Of a DNA stretch of 39,556 bases, positions 10,673 through 19,450 are shown in pieces (within the stretch, counting starts at the first letter, position 1; each line of letters opens with the position of its first letter). The notes beneath the pieces were generated by a model. The model saw only the letters and a program-made list of their open reading frames with translations. It ran no database searches and had not been told where the DNA came from. A program made the translations under genes and the position numbers. The DNA comes from Candidatus Microbacterium stercoravium (GTDB lineage: Bacteria > Actinomycetota > Actinomycetes > Actinomycetales > Microbacteriaceae). Location of the stretch: positions 1 to 39,556 of the forward strand of contig DXAM01000050.1 of NCBI GenBank assembly GCA_019117025.1. The letters run 5' to 3'.

Positions 10673-10697
10673 AGATATATAACCATGTAATATGTCT
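10673..10697 (+). promoter_or_regulatory. Probable MarR operator and -10 over the marR start
   Basis: An AT-rich 25-bp imperfect palindrome has outer arms AGATATAT and ATATGTCT. It spans the marR start codon at 10692 and contains a TATATA -10-like hexamer (10676-10681). This is unusually AT-rich for this genome. MarR-family repressors typically bind such palindromes over their own promoter, so autoregulation is inferred. Confidence 0.5.
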
Positions 10698-11144
10698 TCT
10701 GTGACAGATGCACAGGACCTCGCCGACATCCTCGTCGCCGCGCATGCGCTCACGCGCGTCGCCGCACTCGAGACGCGCAACGAGGCGCCCGCCGCCCAGT
10801 GGCGCACCCTCGGGATCCTCGTCAGCCGGGGCCCGATGCGCATCGGCGACCTCGCGAAGCAGAGCCGCGTGACCCAGCCCGGCATCACGCGACTGATCGG
10901 CGGCATGGCCGAGCAGGGCCTCGTCGAGCGCGAAGCGGATCCCGACGACACGCGCGCCGTGCGCGTGGCGCTGACCCCGCGCGGTCGTCGGGCCTATTTC
11001 ACGTGGCGCGAGCAGCTCGCCGAGGCGCTGCTGCCGCGCTTCTCCGAGCTCGATGAGGCGCAATGGCAGACGCTGCGGTCGGCCGCACGGATCCTGACAT
11101 CTCGCATCGCACCACCCGACGAGATGAAGGAGGCCGAGCAGTGA
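10692..11144 (+). CDS. MarR-family transcriptional regulator
   Basis: 150 residues, the usual size for a dimeric MarR winged-helix repressor. The helix-turn-helix is MRIGDLAKQSRVTQPGITRLI (about 47-68). The wing contains READPDDTRAVRVALTPRG, in which the DxRxxxxxLT pattern is the MarR hallmark. The C-terminal helix is the dimer region. There is no Shine-Dalgarno. The start is close to a -10-like element, so the transcript may be leaderless. It overlaps the next gene, an MFS transporter, by GTGA, the classic arrangement in which a MarR protein senses a compound and releases expression of its exporter. The ligand is unknown. Confidence 0.92.
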   Translation: MSSVTDAQDLADILVAAHALTRVAALETRNEAPAAQWRTLGILVSRGPMRIGDLAKQSRVTQPGITRLIGGMAEQGLVEREADPDDTRAVRVALTPRGRRAYFTWREQLAEALLPRFSELDEAQWQTLRSAARILTSRIAPPDEMKEAEQ

Positions 11145-12370
11145 GCTCTGGCAGCACAGGATCGATCTGGAAGCAGCCGAAGGCGGTATGGGCCGTCGCA
11201 TTCGCGAGCGTCGTCGCATTCATGGGGATCGGCCTCGTCGACCCGATCCTGCCCGCGATCGCGGAGTCGCTCGAAGCATCTCCCACCGAGACCGAGATGC
11301 TCTTCACGAGCTACCTCGTGATCACCGGCGCGATGATGCTCTTCACGAGCTTCCTGTCGAGTCGGCTCGGGGCCAAGCGCACGCTGCTCATCGGCCTGTC
11401 GTTCATCATCGTGTTCAGCCTGCTGTGCGCCGTCAGCGGCTCGGTCGACGCTGTGATCGGTTTCCGCGCCGGATGGGGACTCGGCAATGCGCTGTTCATC
11501 TCCACGGCGCTCGCGACGATCGTGGGCAGCGCGTCGGGCGGCAGCGCCGGTGCCATCATGCTCTACGAGGCGTCGCTCGGCCTGGGCCTCGCGGTCGGCC
11601 CTCTCGTCGGCGGCCTGCTCGGCTCGTGGTCATGGCGCGCTCCGTTCTTCGGCGTGACCACGCTCATGGCGATCGCGTTCATCGCCGTCGTCACGATGCT
11701 CGACGCACCCGCCGAGAGGCCCGCCCCCGTGCGTTTCACCGCGTCACTGCGCGCGCTCGCGCGGCCGGCGCTCGGTCTTCTCGCGATCGCTGCGGTGTTC
11801 TACAACATGGCCTTCTTCGTGCTGCTCGCGTACTCGCCCTTCCCCCTCGGATTCGGCGCGCTCGGCATCGGCTTCACGTTCTTCGGCTGGGGCCTCGGCC
11901 TGGCGATCACATCTGTGTGGGGCGCGCCGCTGCTGCTGCGATTCGTCACCCGATCTACCGCGATCCTCATCATCATGCCGCTGATCGCCGTCGACCTGCT
12001 CGTCGCCGGACTGCTCGTCGATGACAAGATCGCGCTCGTCTCGTGCATCGTGGTCGGCGGCCTGCTGTTCGGTTTCATGAACACGATCCTGACCGAGACG
12101 GTGATGGACTCGACCGACCTCCCGCGCCCCGTCGCCTCTGGCGCCTACTCGGGCGTGCGCTTCCTCGGCGGCGCCGCTGCGCCGCCCGTGGCCGCGCTGC
12201 TCGCCGACGCGTGGGGCCACACGGCTCCGTACGTGTTCGGCACGGCCGCCGCGATCGTGACGGCCGTCGTCGTGCTGTGCGGCCGGAGCCTGCTCGCGCG
12301 CGCCGACCGCCACGGCGAGGATCCGCCGGAGGCCGTCGCGCTCGCGGTCACCGAGGGCGACGCGGCCTGA
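11141..12370 (+). CDS. MFS drug/metabolite transporter
   Basis: 409 residues with about 12 hydrophobic helices. Near the N-terminus it has FMGIGLVDPILPAIAESL, followed by a loop-2 motif-A-like segment FLSSRLGAKRTLLIGL. Later come AIMLYEASLGLGLAVGPLVGGLLG (a motif-C-like antiporter helix) and SWRAPFF. These are features of proton-driven drug-efflux MFS proteins. The track starts at 11063, inside marR. GTG at 11141 is preferred: it overlaps the marR stop as GTGA and has AAGGAGG about 8 nt upstream. It ends 3 bp before the convergent LacI gene, with no terminator between them. The substrate cannot be told from sequence. Confidence 0.9.
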   Translation: MSSGSTGSIWKQPKAVWAVAFASVVAFMGIGLVDPILPAIAESLEASPTETEMLFTSYLVITGAMMLFTSFLSSRLGAKRTLLIGLSFIIVFSLLCAVSGSVDAVIGFRAGWGLGNALFISTALATIVGSASGGSAGAIMLYEASLGLGLAVGPLVGGLLGSWSWRAPFFGVTTLMAIAFIAVVTMLDAPAERPAPVRFTASLRALARPALGLLAIAAVFYNMAFFVLLAYSPFPLGFGALGIGFTFFGWGLGLAITSVWGAPLLLRFVTRSTAILIIMPLIAVDLLVAGLLVDDKIALVSCIVVGGLLFGFMNTILTETVMDSTDLPRPVASGAYSGVRFLGGAAAPPVAALLADAWGHTAPYVFGTAAAIVTAVVVLCGRSLLARADRHGEDPPEAVALAVTEGDAA

Positions 12371-12373
12371 CCG

Positions 12374-13375
12374 CTACGGCGTCGATTCGCGCGCGACGAC
12401 GCGGTAGTCGGCGAACATCGTCTGCACGTCGATACCGGGATCCTCGATGCGCTGCGCGATGCGGCGCACCGCCTGCTGCGCGATCCACTCCCGGCCGGGA
12501 TCGACCGTGGTGAGCGCGGGAATCGAGAATGCGCTCTCATCGACGGCGTCGAAACCGACGACCGCGACGTCTCCCGGCACGGATCGCCCGGCCTCCTCGA
12601 GCGCACGCAGCGCGCCGAAGGCGAGCGTGTCGTTGAGGGCGAAGAGGGCATCGAAGTCGACGCCGCTCGCGATGAGATCGCGCGTCGCACGCAGGCCGTC
12701 GATCCGGTGCCATGCCCCGGCGGGGGCGACGAGCGCTTCGTCCCAGCCGATCCCCTGCGCCTCCAGCGCCTCGCGATAACCGGCGAGGCGCAGCCCCGCG
12801 GATCCGATGACCTCACCCTCGTGCGCGCCGACCAGCGCGATCCGGCGCCGCCCCCGCTCGACGAGGAACTCGGTCGCCGCCCGCGCCGCCTCGGTGTTGC
12901 GCATCGTCACATGGTCGGCCGGCCCGTCGAAGATGCGCTCGCCGAGCAGCACGAGCGGATAGTCCACGCGCAGCTGCGCGGCGTCGTCCTGGCTCATCTC
13001 GAGCGGGCTGAACAGCAGGCCGTCGGTCATGCGCAGCCGCGGGGCCCGGAGCAGCTCGATCTCGCGCTCCCGCGTGCCTCCCGTCTGCTCGACCTGCACC
13101 GACAGCCCGAGGCGCTCGGCCTCCGCGATCACGAGTCCGGCGAGCTCCGCGAAGTAGCTGAGTGCGAGATCGGGAACCGCGAGCGCGATGACGCCCGTGC
13201 GGCCGGAGCGCAGGTTGCGCGCGGTCTGATTGGGCGTATAGCCGAGCGCCTCGATCGCGCGCTCAACGCGCTCTCGCGTGGCGGGTCGGATGTGCGGGTA
13301 GTCGTGGATGACATTCGACACCGTCTTGATCGACACGCCCGCCTTCCGCGCCACGTCCTTCAGCGTCGCCGCCAT
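12374..13375 (-). CDS. LacI-family regulator of the arabinoside operon
   Basis: 333 residues. The N-terminal LacI helix-turn-helix and hinge are LKDVARKAGVSIKTVSNVI and then NQTARNLRSGRTGVIAL. The periplasmic-binding-protein-like sensor domain follows (RRRIALVGAHEGEVIGSAGLRL; VPGDVAVVGFDAVDESAF). It is the last gene of the unit that starts with the sugar-binding protein at 19400. Its GAGGAGG ribosome-binding site overlaps the stop of the oxidase gene. By position I infer that it controls that operon through the two AACGTT-centred operators at 19451-19475. The inducer is unknown and is probably arabinose or an arabino-oligosaccharide. Confidence 0.9.
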   Translation of the reverse strand: MAATLKDVARKAGVSIKTVSNVIHDYPHIRPATRERVERAIEALGYTPNQTARNLRSGRTGVIALAVPDLALSYFAELAGLVIAEAERLGLSVQVEQTGGTREREIELLRAPRLRMTDGLLFSPLEMSQDDAAQLRVDYPLVLLGERIFDGPADHVTMRNTEAARAATEFLVERGRRRIALVGAHEGEVIGSAGLRLAGYREALEAQGIGWDEALVAPAGAWHRIDGLRATRDLIASGVDFDALFALNDTLAFGALRALEEAGRSVPGDVAVVGFDAVDESAFSIPALTTVDPGREWIAQQAVRRIAQRIEDPGIDVQTMFADYRVVARESTP

Positions 13376-13385
13376 ATGCGCCTCC

Positions 13386-14630
13386 TCAGAGCCCGAGGCG
13401 ACGCAGGTAGGCGTTCACGAGCCGCCCCGAGGGGTCCATCTCCTCGCGCAGCGCACGGAAGTCGTCGAAACGGGGGTACTGCGCGGCGACCTCTGCACCC
13501 GGCCGGGTGAAGATCTTCCCCCAGTGCGGGCGCGCATCGAGCGGTTCGAGCGCGCGTTCGAGCACGGCCAGCACCTCGCGCACGGCGGGCTCGTCACGAT
13601 GCCATGTGAAGTGCAGGGCGACGGAGTCGCGCCCTGTTGAGGGGCTCAGCCACAGATCATCGGCGGCGACGCTGCGGATCTCGCACACGTGCAGGAGCGG
13701 CGCGACGAGGTGCGCGTGCGCCTGGACCGCCGCGATCGCCGCGGGCGCGTCTGCGCGCGCGACGAGGAACTCGCTCTGCAGCTCGGCGCCGACGCTCGGC
13801 GTGAACTCCATGCGGAAATGCGGCAGACGCTCGAGCCACGGCCCCGGCACGCCGTCCTGCGGATTGCACGCCTCCGGACCGACACCGGGGATCGGGTGGC
13901 GGGGCCCGTCCGCCGGTCGCGCTCCGAGAGCGGCGACGAAGCGCTCGTCGAGATGATCCGAACGCGTCTTCACCCAGAGCTGATCCGCACGCTCGGCATC
14001 GCGCCACGTCGTGAAGATGCTGACGCTGTCGCCGAGCCCCGTGACCGCGTCGTAGTCGGCGAGGATCCCCTCCCACGTCGGCGCATCGAACGCGTGCTGG
14101 GAGACGCGATAGGTCGGCTGCGTCTCCAGCTCCAGCGAGGTGACGATGCCGAGCGCTCCGAGGTGCACGGGCACTCCCCCGAACTGCGCGTCTCCGCGAG
14201 AGATCGTGCGCTCCTCTCCCGTCGTCGTCAGGAAGGTCACGGAGCGCACTGCCGCCGCGAGGGAGGCGAGGCGATCGCCCGAGCCGTGGGTTCCGGTCGC
14301 GACCGCGCCCGCCACCGAGATGTGCGGCAGGGAGGCGAGGTTCGCGAGCGCCCGGCCGTGCTCTTCGAGCACCGGCGCGACGTCGCCGTAGCGCACCCCT
14401 CCCGAGACCCGCACTGCTTCAGGCAGCACCTCGATCTCCCGCGGCATCTCCGAGAGCGAGACGAGGGTTCCCGTCGTATCGGCGATGTCGTTGAAGCAGT
14501 GCCGTGATCCGACGGCCCGGATCGGCCCCGTGCCGCTCATGGCGTCACGGAGCTCCTCCGGCGTGCGCGGTCGCACGAGGCGGTTCGCCGAGTAGGTGAG
14601 GTTCTCGGCCCAGTTTCGTTCCCCGCTCAT
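13386..14630 (-). CDS. Alditol oxidase-like FAD enzyme (VAO/ALO family)
   Basis: Related to Streptomyces alditol (xylitol) oxidase, which oxidises sugar alcohols at C1 and makes H2O2. About 414 residues, as in that family. The FAD domain has VGSRHCFNDIA, whose His44 matches the histidine that carries covalent FAD, and SLPHISVAGAVATGTHGSG. Residues assigned to substrate binding in AldO are all present: CEIRSVAAD (Glu, Arg), HFTW (Thr) and HWGKIF (Lys). I start at ATG 14630 (MSGERNWAEN). The track start at 14663 overlaps the upstream gene. It lies 13 bp after the arabinofuranosidase and 10 bp before the LacI gene. L-gulono- or arabinono-lactone oxidase is the alternative name, but the active-site match favours alditol oxidase. 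Confidence 0.88.
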   Translation of the reverse strand: MSGERNWAENLTYSANRLVRPRTPEELRDAMSGTGPIRAVGSRHCFNDIADTTGTLVSLSEMPREIEVLPEAVRVSGGVRYGDVAPVLEEHGRALANLASLPHISVAGAVATGTHGSGDRLASLAAAVRSVTFLTTTGEERTISRGDAQFGGVPVHLGALGIVTSLELETQPTYRVSQHAFDAPTWEGILADYDAVTGLGDSVSIFTTWRDAERADQLWVKTRSDHLDERFVAALGARPADGPRHPIPGVGPEACNPQDGVPGPWLERLPHFRMEFTPSVGAELQSEFLVARADAPAAIAAVQAHAHLVAPLLHVCEIRSVAADDLWLSPSTGRDSVALHFTWHRDEPAVREVLAVLERALEPLDARPHWGKIFTRPGAEVAAQYPRFDDFRALREEMDPSGRLVNAYLRRLGL

Positions 14631-14643
14631 GCCCGTCCGTTCG

Positions 14644-16155
14644 TCATGCCAGCGCGATCGCATTCCACGATACGGGCGGCAGCGTGATCGTCAGGACACC
14701 GCTCTCCAGACGCGCCGTGTCGTTGGGCCGCGGGGCGACGCGCTCCGGATCCTCGAGCGTGTTGCGCGCGTGGATGTCGGCGTCGGCGAGCGTGTGGGTC
14801 TCGCGGATCTTCCTCTCGCCGATGCCGGAGAGGTCGATCGTCACCTCGATGTCGTCTGTCTGCGAACGGTTGACGAGGAAGACCGCGCTCTCCCCCGCGT
14901 CGGCGTCATGGGTCGCGACGGCGTCGACGAGCGGCACCTCGCCGAACCGACTCGTCTCATGCGTGGGCGCCTCGACCTTCACGTCGAGCGCCGCACCCCG
15001 TGCGAGGCGCGACGTGATCGAGAACGGGAAGAACGTCGTCTGCCGCCACGCGATGCCGCCGGGTTCGGTCATGATCGGCGCGATCACGTTGACGAGCTGA
15101 GCCAGCGACGCGCTCGTGACGCGATCCGCGTGCCGGAGCAGAGAGATCATGAGCCCGCCGAAGACGACGGCGTCGATGAGCGAGTACTCATCTTCGAGCA
15201 GGCGGGGTGCGATGGGCCATTCGTCGACCCCGTCGATGCGGTCGACGTCGTGATAGCGCGACTGATACCAGACGTTCCACTCGTCGAACGAGATGTTGAT
15301 CCGCTTCGACGACCCCTTGACCGCGCGCACATGGTCGGCCGTGTCGACGACCGCGTCGATGAACCCATCCATGTCGACGGCGGAGGCGAGGAACGAATCG
15401 AGGTCGTCGCCCACGGGCTCGTAGTACGCGTGGCAGGAGATGTAGTCGACGTCGTCGTAGGTGTGGTGCAGCACGGTGCGCTCCCATTCGCCGAACGTCG
15501 GCATGTGCGCGCTCGACGAACCGCACACGACCAGCTCGACGCCGGGGTCCACCTGCCGCAGCGCCTTCGCCGTCTGCGAGGCGAGCTTTCCGTAGTCGTC
15601 GGCGTTACGATGCCCCAGCTGCCAGGGCCCGTCCATCTCGTTGCCGAGGCACCAGATCTTCACGCCGAACGGCTCGTCGCGTCCGTTCGCGGCGCGGCGC
15701 GCGGTGAGCTCTGTCGGCACCGACACGTTCGCGTACTCGAACAGATCGAGCGCCTCCAGCGTTCCGCGGGTGCCGAGGTTGACGGCGAGCATCAGCTCGC
15801 TGCCGACCTTCTCGAGCCACGACGAGAACTCGTGCAGGCCGACCTCGTTCGTCTCCGTCGAATGCCACGCGAGGTCGAGCCGACGCGGGCGCTGATCCTT
15901 CGGGCCCACGCTGTCCTCCCACCGGAAGCCCGAGACGAAGTTGCCGCCCGGGTAGCGGATGGTCGACACACCGAGCTCGCGCACGAGCTCGATGACGTCC
16001 TGGCGGAAGCCCTCGTCATCCGCGGTCTCGTGACCGGGCTCGTGGATCCCGTCGTAGACGTGGCGGCCGAGGTGCTCGACGAAGCCGCCGAAGAGGTTGC
16101 GGTTGATCGGTCCGATCGTGAAGCGCGGATCGACCGAGATGTGTGCATGAGGCAT
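14644..16155 (-). CDS. Alpha-L-arabinofuranosidase, GH51, intracellular
   Basis: Releases L-arabinose from arabino-oligosaccharides. 503 residues, the usual bacterial GH51 length: a TIM barrel then a C-terminal beta domain. Substrate-pocket strings include GPINRNLFGGFVEHLGRHVY and STIRYPGGNFVSGF. The acid/base Glu is in LGNEMDG, and the nucleophile Glu is in ISFDEWNVWYQSR. There is no signal peptide, so it acts in the cytoplasm on imported sugars. The track ORF (767 aa) is extended far upstream over the permease. ATG at 16155 (MPHAHISVDP) has AGGAGA 9 nt upstream. It lies 20 bp after the permease gene in the same operon. Confidence 0.96.
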   Translation of the reverse strand: MPHAHISVDPRFTIGPINRNLFGGFVEHLGRHVYDGIHEPGHETADDEGFRQDVIELVRELGVSTIRYPGGNFVSGFRWEDSVGPKDQRPRRLDLAWHSTETNEVGLHEFSSWLEKVGSELMLAVNLGTRGTLEALDLFEYANVSVPTELTARRAANGRDEPFGVKIWCLGNEMDGPWQLGHRNADDYGKLASQTAKALRQVDPGVELVVCGSSSAHMPTFGEWERTVLHHTYDDVDYISCHAYYEPVGDDLDSFLASAVDMDGFIDAVVDTADHVRAVKGSSKRINISFDEWNVWYQSRYHDVDRIDGVDEWPIAPRLLEDEYSLIDAVVFGGLMISLLRHADRVTSASLAQLVNVIAPIMTEPGGIAWRQTTFFPFSITSRLARGAALDVKVEAPTHETSRFGEVPLVDAVATHDADAGESAVFLVNRSQTDDIEVTIDLSGIGERKIRETHTLADADIHARNTLEDPERVAPRPNDTARLESGVLTITLPPVSWNAIALA

Positions 16156-16175
16156 GGGTGTGTCTCCTGGTGTTC

Positions 16176-17090
16176 TTACTTGAGGCTTCCGAGCGCCAGC
16201 CCGCCCTGCCAGTATCGCTGCAGCAGCAGGAACGACAGGATGAGCGGCAGGATCGAGACGAAGGCGCCCGAGGTGATGAGGTTCCAGACCTGCTCGCCGC
16301 CGGCTCCCGCGTTCGACAGCGCGGTCCAGCGGTTGAGGCCGACGGTGACCGGGAGCAGCGACTCGTCGGTGAGCACGACGAGCGGCAGGAAGAAGTTGTT
16401 CCAGACGCCGACGACGGCGAGCAGCAGCACGGTGACGATCGCGGGACGCAGGAGCGGAAGCGCGACCTGGAAGAACGTGCGAATCTCGCCCGCACCGTCG
16501 ATCCGCGCCGCTTCGAGCATCTCGTCCGGAATCGCGTCCTGGGTGTAGATGCGCATGAGGTACACGCCGAACGGGTTCAGCAGCGACGGCAGGATCACGG
16601 CCCACGCCGTGTTGATGAGGCCGTAATTGCTGAGCAGCACGAAGGTCGGCACAGCGAGCGCCGTCGGGGGCACCATGATGGCGCCCAGCACGAAGCCGAA
16701 GACCGCGCCGCGGCCGCGGAACGAGAACTTCGCGAAGCCGTATCCCGCGAGCACCGCGAGCACCGTCGCGCCGACGCCGCCGGCGAACGCGTACAGGAAC
16801 GAGTTCCCGATCCAGCGCCAGTAGACGCCGCCCTTCGCGGTGAACAGGCCCGCGATGTTGTCGGCGAAGTGCGTGATGTCGCCGAACCAGAACGGCGCCG
16901 TGCCGAACAGTTCGGGCGTGGACTTGGTCGACGCGACGAACAGCCACCAGAGCGGAACGATGAAGTAGAGCGCGAGAACGATGAGCAGGACGTGGGAGCC
17001 GATCCGGCGTCCGCCGTTGCGCCGGCCGGCGCCCCGTCGAATGCGGTTCGGCAGCCCCGTGACGGTCGTGTGCGCGGTGGTCGACATCAT
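16176..17090 (-). CDS. Sugar ABC transporter permease, MalG/CUT1 type
   Basis: Inner-membrane subunit of a carbohydrate importer. 304 residues with six hydrophobic helices. Helix 1 is HVLLIVLALYFIVPLWWLFV. The ATPase-docking EAA loop is EAARIDGAGEIRTFFQVALP. The protein ends GGLALGSLK, typical of CUT1 MalG-like permeases. The start ATGATG at 17090 overlaps the stop of the partner permease (ATGA), so the listed ORF to 17945 is over-extended. Partner and binding protein are adjacent upstream. The ATPase is not in the window. Confidence 0.94.
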   Translation of the reverse strand: MMSTTAHTTVTGLPNRIRRGAGRRNGGRRIGSHVLLIVLALYFIVPLWWLFVASTKSTPELFGTAPFWFGDITHFADNIAGLFTAKGGVYWRWIGNSFLYAFAGGVGATVLAVLAGYGFAKFSFRGRGAVFGFVLGAIMVPPTALAVPTFVLLSNYGLINTAWAVILPSLLNPFGVYLMRIYTQDAIPDEMLEAARIDGAGEIRTFFQVALPLLRPAIVTVLLLAVVGVWNNFFLPLVVLTDESLLPVTVGLNRWTALSNAGAGGEQVWNLITSGAFVSILPLILSFLLLQRYWQGGLALGSLK

Positions 17091-18004
17091 TTCAGCCCGC
17101 TCTGCTTGCGCGTGAGGAAGAGGAACAGGAACGACCCGATGAACACGACGAGGCCGAGCGAGAACGCGATCGTCGAGGCGTAGTTGAACTGGCTGTAGTT
17201 GAACGCCAGCGCGAACACGTACATATTCGGCGTGTACGACGCATCGATCGATCCCTGTGCGACCGAGCGCAGCACAACGGGCTCGGTGAAGAACTGCAGG
17301 GTGCCGATGAGCGCGAACGTGAGCACCATGACCATCGACGACGAGATCATCGGCACCTTGATGCGCCACGCCATCTGCCAGCCGTTCGCCCCGTCGATCC
17401 GAGCCGCTTCGTAGACCGCCGGATCGATCGACCGCAGCGCGGCGTAGATGATGATCATGTAGTAGCCCGACCACTGCCAGGTCACGACGTTCACGAGCGC
17501 GCCGAAGATCGTATCGGGCCCGAGCAGGCTCGGCGCATCCCACCCGAACAGGCCGAACAGCGACCCGGCGGGGCCGAACCGCGGACTGTAGAGGAAGCTC
17601 CACATCAGCGCGCCGATCACGATCGGAATGGAGTACGGCACGAAGATGAGCAGACGCGTGAGGCTCGCGAGCTTCGTCGCGAGCGTGTCGAGGACGAGCG
17701 CTGCGCACAGCGCGACGAGCATCTGCAGCGGGATCATGACGATCCCATACAGCGCGACGCGTCCCAGCCCTCCGAGGAAGAGCGGGTCGGTGAATGCCTG
17801 CACATAGTTCGCGAGCCCGGCGAAGTGTTCGCCGCCGGCCAGCGTCGATCGGAACAGACTCATCCAGAAGGCGTATCCGAGCGGGATCACGAGGAACAGC
17901 ACGAAGACGATCAGGAACGGCAGCACGTACAGCCAGCCGAACCACGCCCGTTTCAGGTCGCGGCGCCGGTGCCGCGCGCCGGCGACGAGAGTTGCGGTAG
18001 TCAT
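17087..18004 (-). CDS. Sugar ABC transporter permease, MalF/CUT1 type
   Basis: 305 residues with six helices. The first is WLYVLPFLIVFVLFLVIPLGYAFW, which matches the MalF-like N-terminus, and RSTLAGGEHFAGLANYVQAF is the usual periplasmic loop. The EAA loop is YEAARIDGANGWQMAWRIKVP. AGGAG lies before ATG at 18004. It pairs with the MalG-like permease through a 4-bp overlap and follows the binding-protein gene after 61 bp. Probably imports arabino-oligosaccharides, inferred from the GH51 enzyme in the same operon. Confidence 0.94.
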   Translation of the reverse strand: MTTATLVAGARHRRRDLKRAWFGWLYVLPFLIVFVLFLVIPLGYAFWMSLFRSTLAGGEHFAGLANYVQAFTDPLFLGGLGRVALYGIVMIPLQMLVALCAALVLDTLATKLASLTRLLIFVPYSIPIVIGALMWSFLYSPRFGPAGSLFGLFGWDAPSLLGPDTIFGALVNVVTWQWSGYYMIIIYAALRSIDPAVYEAARIDGANGWQMAWRIKVPMISSSMVMVLTFALIGTLQFFTEPVVLRSVAQGSIDASYTPNMYVFALAFNYSQFNYASTIAFSLGLVVFIGSFLFLFLTRKQSGLK

Positions 18005-18065
18005 GTGGGAGTCTCCTGGCGGTGCCGGGTTCGGGCGGCGATCCGCCCGGGCCCGGCCGGCCGCA

Positions 18066-19400
18066 TCAGTCCGCGAGCTCGAAGCCCTGGCCGGTGGCGT
18101 ACGTCTCGAGCGTCGTCTGGAGGTCGTCGAGCGCTGTAGCCGCGTCCTTCTCGCCCTGCGTCATCGCGAAGAGCTCTTCGGCAGTCTGATCGTAGGCGTA
18201 CACCTGGAACGGGCTGTAGCCGACGCCGGTGTACCCGGATGCCGCCTCGAGGAAGACATCGCTGTTGATCTGCTGCCCGTCGAAGAAGGAGTACTCCTTC
18301 TGGGCGAATTCCTCCGACTCGAGCACCGGCTTCCACAGCGGGAACAGAGCCGCCTCGTCGATGCCGATCTGCCAGGCCTCCTCAGAGCGGAAGATCTCCT
18401 TCGCGACCGTCGCCGCGGCGTCGAGCCGATCATCGGGCGTCTGGGTCGTGACGGCGAACGCCGATCCGCCCCAGTTCGCCTGCACCGGGTCGCCCGCTTC
18501 CCACTGCGGCAGCGGAGCGGCGCGCCACTTCGCGTCCGAGTCCGCGTCCTCCAGACCGCTCAGGTAACCGGGACCCCAGGCCGCCGCGACGTAGATCGCG
18601 TAGGTTCCGTCGACGAGCTTCGTGTTGTACTCGGTCGTCGACGCGTCGTCGGTCGCGACGAGGCCCTGCTGCGCCAGGTCGTTCCAGAACCCGATGACGT
18701 CCTTCGCCTCGTCGCTGTTCGCGCTGAGGCCGATGCGCTGCGGATCGGACGCGTCATAGTCGAACGGAACGGCGCCTCCCTGCGACATCATCGCGTAGGT
18801 GAAGCCGCCGTCGTTGGACGGGAAGTCCGCGAGCACGCCCTCGGCGCCCGCGTCCTGGTAGTCCTGCGCGGCCTGCGCGAACTCGTCCCACGTGGTCGGC
18901 ACCTCGATGCCGTACTCGTCGAGAAGATCCTCGCGATAGAGCATTCCGACGGGTCCGCCGTCGACGGGGATCGCGTACACGCCGTCGCCGCTCGACACAT
19001 CTTTCCACGCGCCCTCCGTGTACTCGTCGGCGATCTCGTTCGCGCCGTGCTCCGTGAGGTCGACGAGGCCGCCCTGCAGCGCGAATGACGCGAGCTGCGA
19101 CGACTCGAGCATGATCACGTCGGGCGCGCCGGACCCCGCCTCGAGCGCGGTGGAGAACTTGTTGTACTCGTCGGTTCCCTGACCCGCATTCGTCCAGCAC
19201 ACCTGGATGTCGTCGTGGGTGTCGTTGAAGAGATCGACGACCTGTTCGAACGCGGGATACCAGGCCCAGACCGTGACCCGGGTCGCGTCGTCGTTCTGGA
19301 TGTCGTTCGTGCAGGTCGCCTCGGCTCCACCGGAGCAGCCGGTCAGAGCGGCAGCGCAGACGGCGACGGCGCCGCCCGCTGCGAGAATTCGCGTCTTCAT
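18066..19400 (-). CDS. Sugar-binding lipoprotein of the arabinoside ABC importer
   Basis: Family-1 extracellular solute-binding protein (SBP_bac_1). 444 residues. The signal sequence MKTRILAAGGAVAVCAAALTGC ends in the lipobox LTGC at about residue 22, so the mature protein is lipid-anchored outside the membrane. The body begins with RVTVWAWYPAFEQVVDLFN and has VPTTWDEFAQAAQDY and AIPVDGGPVGMLY, normal for CUT1 binding proteins. The ORF-track start is a TTG at 19445. ATG at 19400 gives a proper signal peptide. That ATG overlaps the TGA of an 11-residue leader cistron. Its own GAGAGGA is about 12 nt away, so coupling may matter. It is the first full gene of the operon. Confidence 0.95.
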   Translation of the reverse strand: MKTRILAAGGAVAVCAAALTGCSGGAEATCTNDIQNDDATRVTVWAWYPAFEQVVDLFNDTHDDIQVCWTNAGQGTDEYNKFSTALEAGSGAPDVIMLESSQLASFALQGGLVDLTEHGANEIADEYTEGAWKDVSSGDGVYAIPVDGGPVGMLYREDLLDEYGIEVPTTWDEFAQAAQDYQDAGAEGVLADFPSNDGGFTYAMMSQGGAVPFDYDASDPQRIGLSANSDEAKDVIGFWNDLAQQGLVATDDASTTEYNTKLVDGTYAIYVAAAWGPGYLSGLEDADSDAKWRAAPLPQWEAGDPVQANWGGSAFAVTTQTPDDRLDAAATVAKEIFRSEEAWQIGIDEAALFPLWKPVLESEEFAQKEYSFFDGQQINSDVFLEAASGYTGVGYSPFQVYAYDQTAEELFAMTQGEKDAATALDDLQTTLETYATGQGFELAD

Positions 19401-19432
19401 TGCCGTGCGTGGTCCTCTCGGGTGTATGACAT
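19397..19432 (-). CDS. Leader minicistron (MSYTREDHARQ) coupled to the binding-protein gene
   Basis: Too short for the ORF track. On the minus strand, GGAGG lies 6 nt before ATG at 19432. Eleven sense codons follow and end in a TGA that overlaps the ATG of the solute-binding lipoprotein (ATGA). The Shine-Dalgarno is much better placed than the one before the lipoprotein itself. This suggests that ribosomes load on the minicistron and re-initiate. The peptide has no obvious sugar- or amino-acid-specific codon run. Translation is inferred, not shown. Confidence 0.5.
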   Translation of the reverse strand: MSYTREDHARQ

Positions 19433-19450
19433 CGTTGTCCTCCAAGACTT

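Noticed and set aside
14644-16947. 767-aa version of the arabinofuranosidase
   Set aside because: The N-terminal 260 residues are an out-of-frame reading of the permease gene. A proper start with ribosome-binding site exists at 16155.
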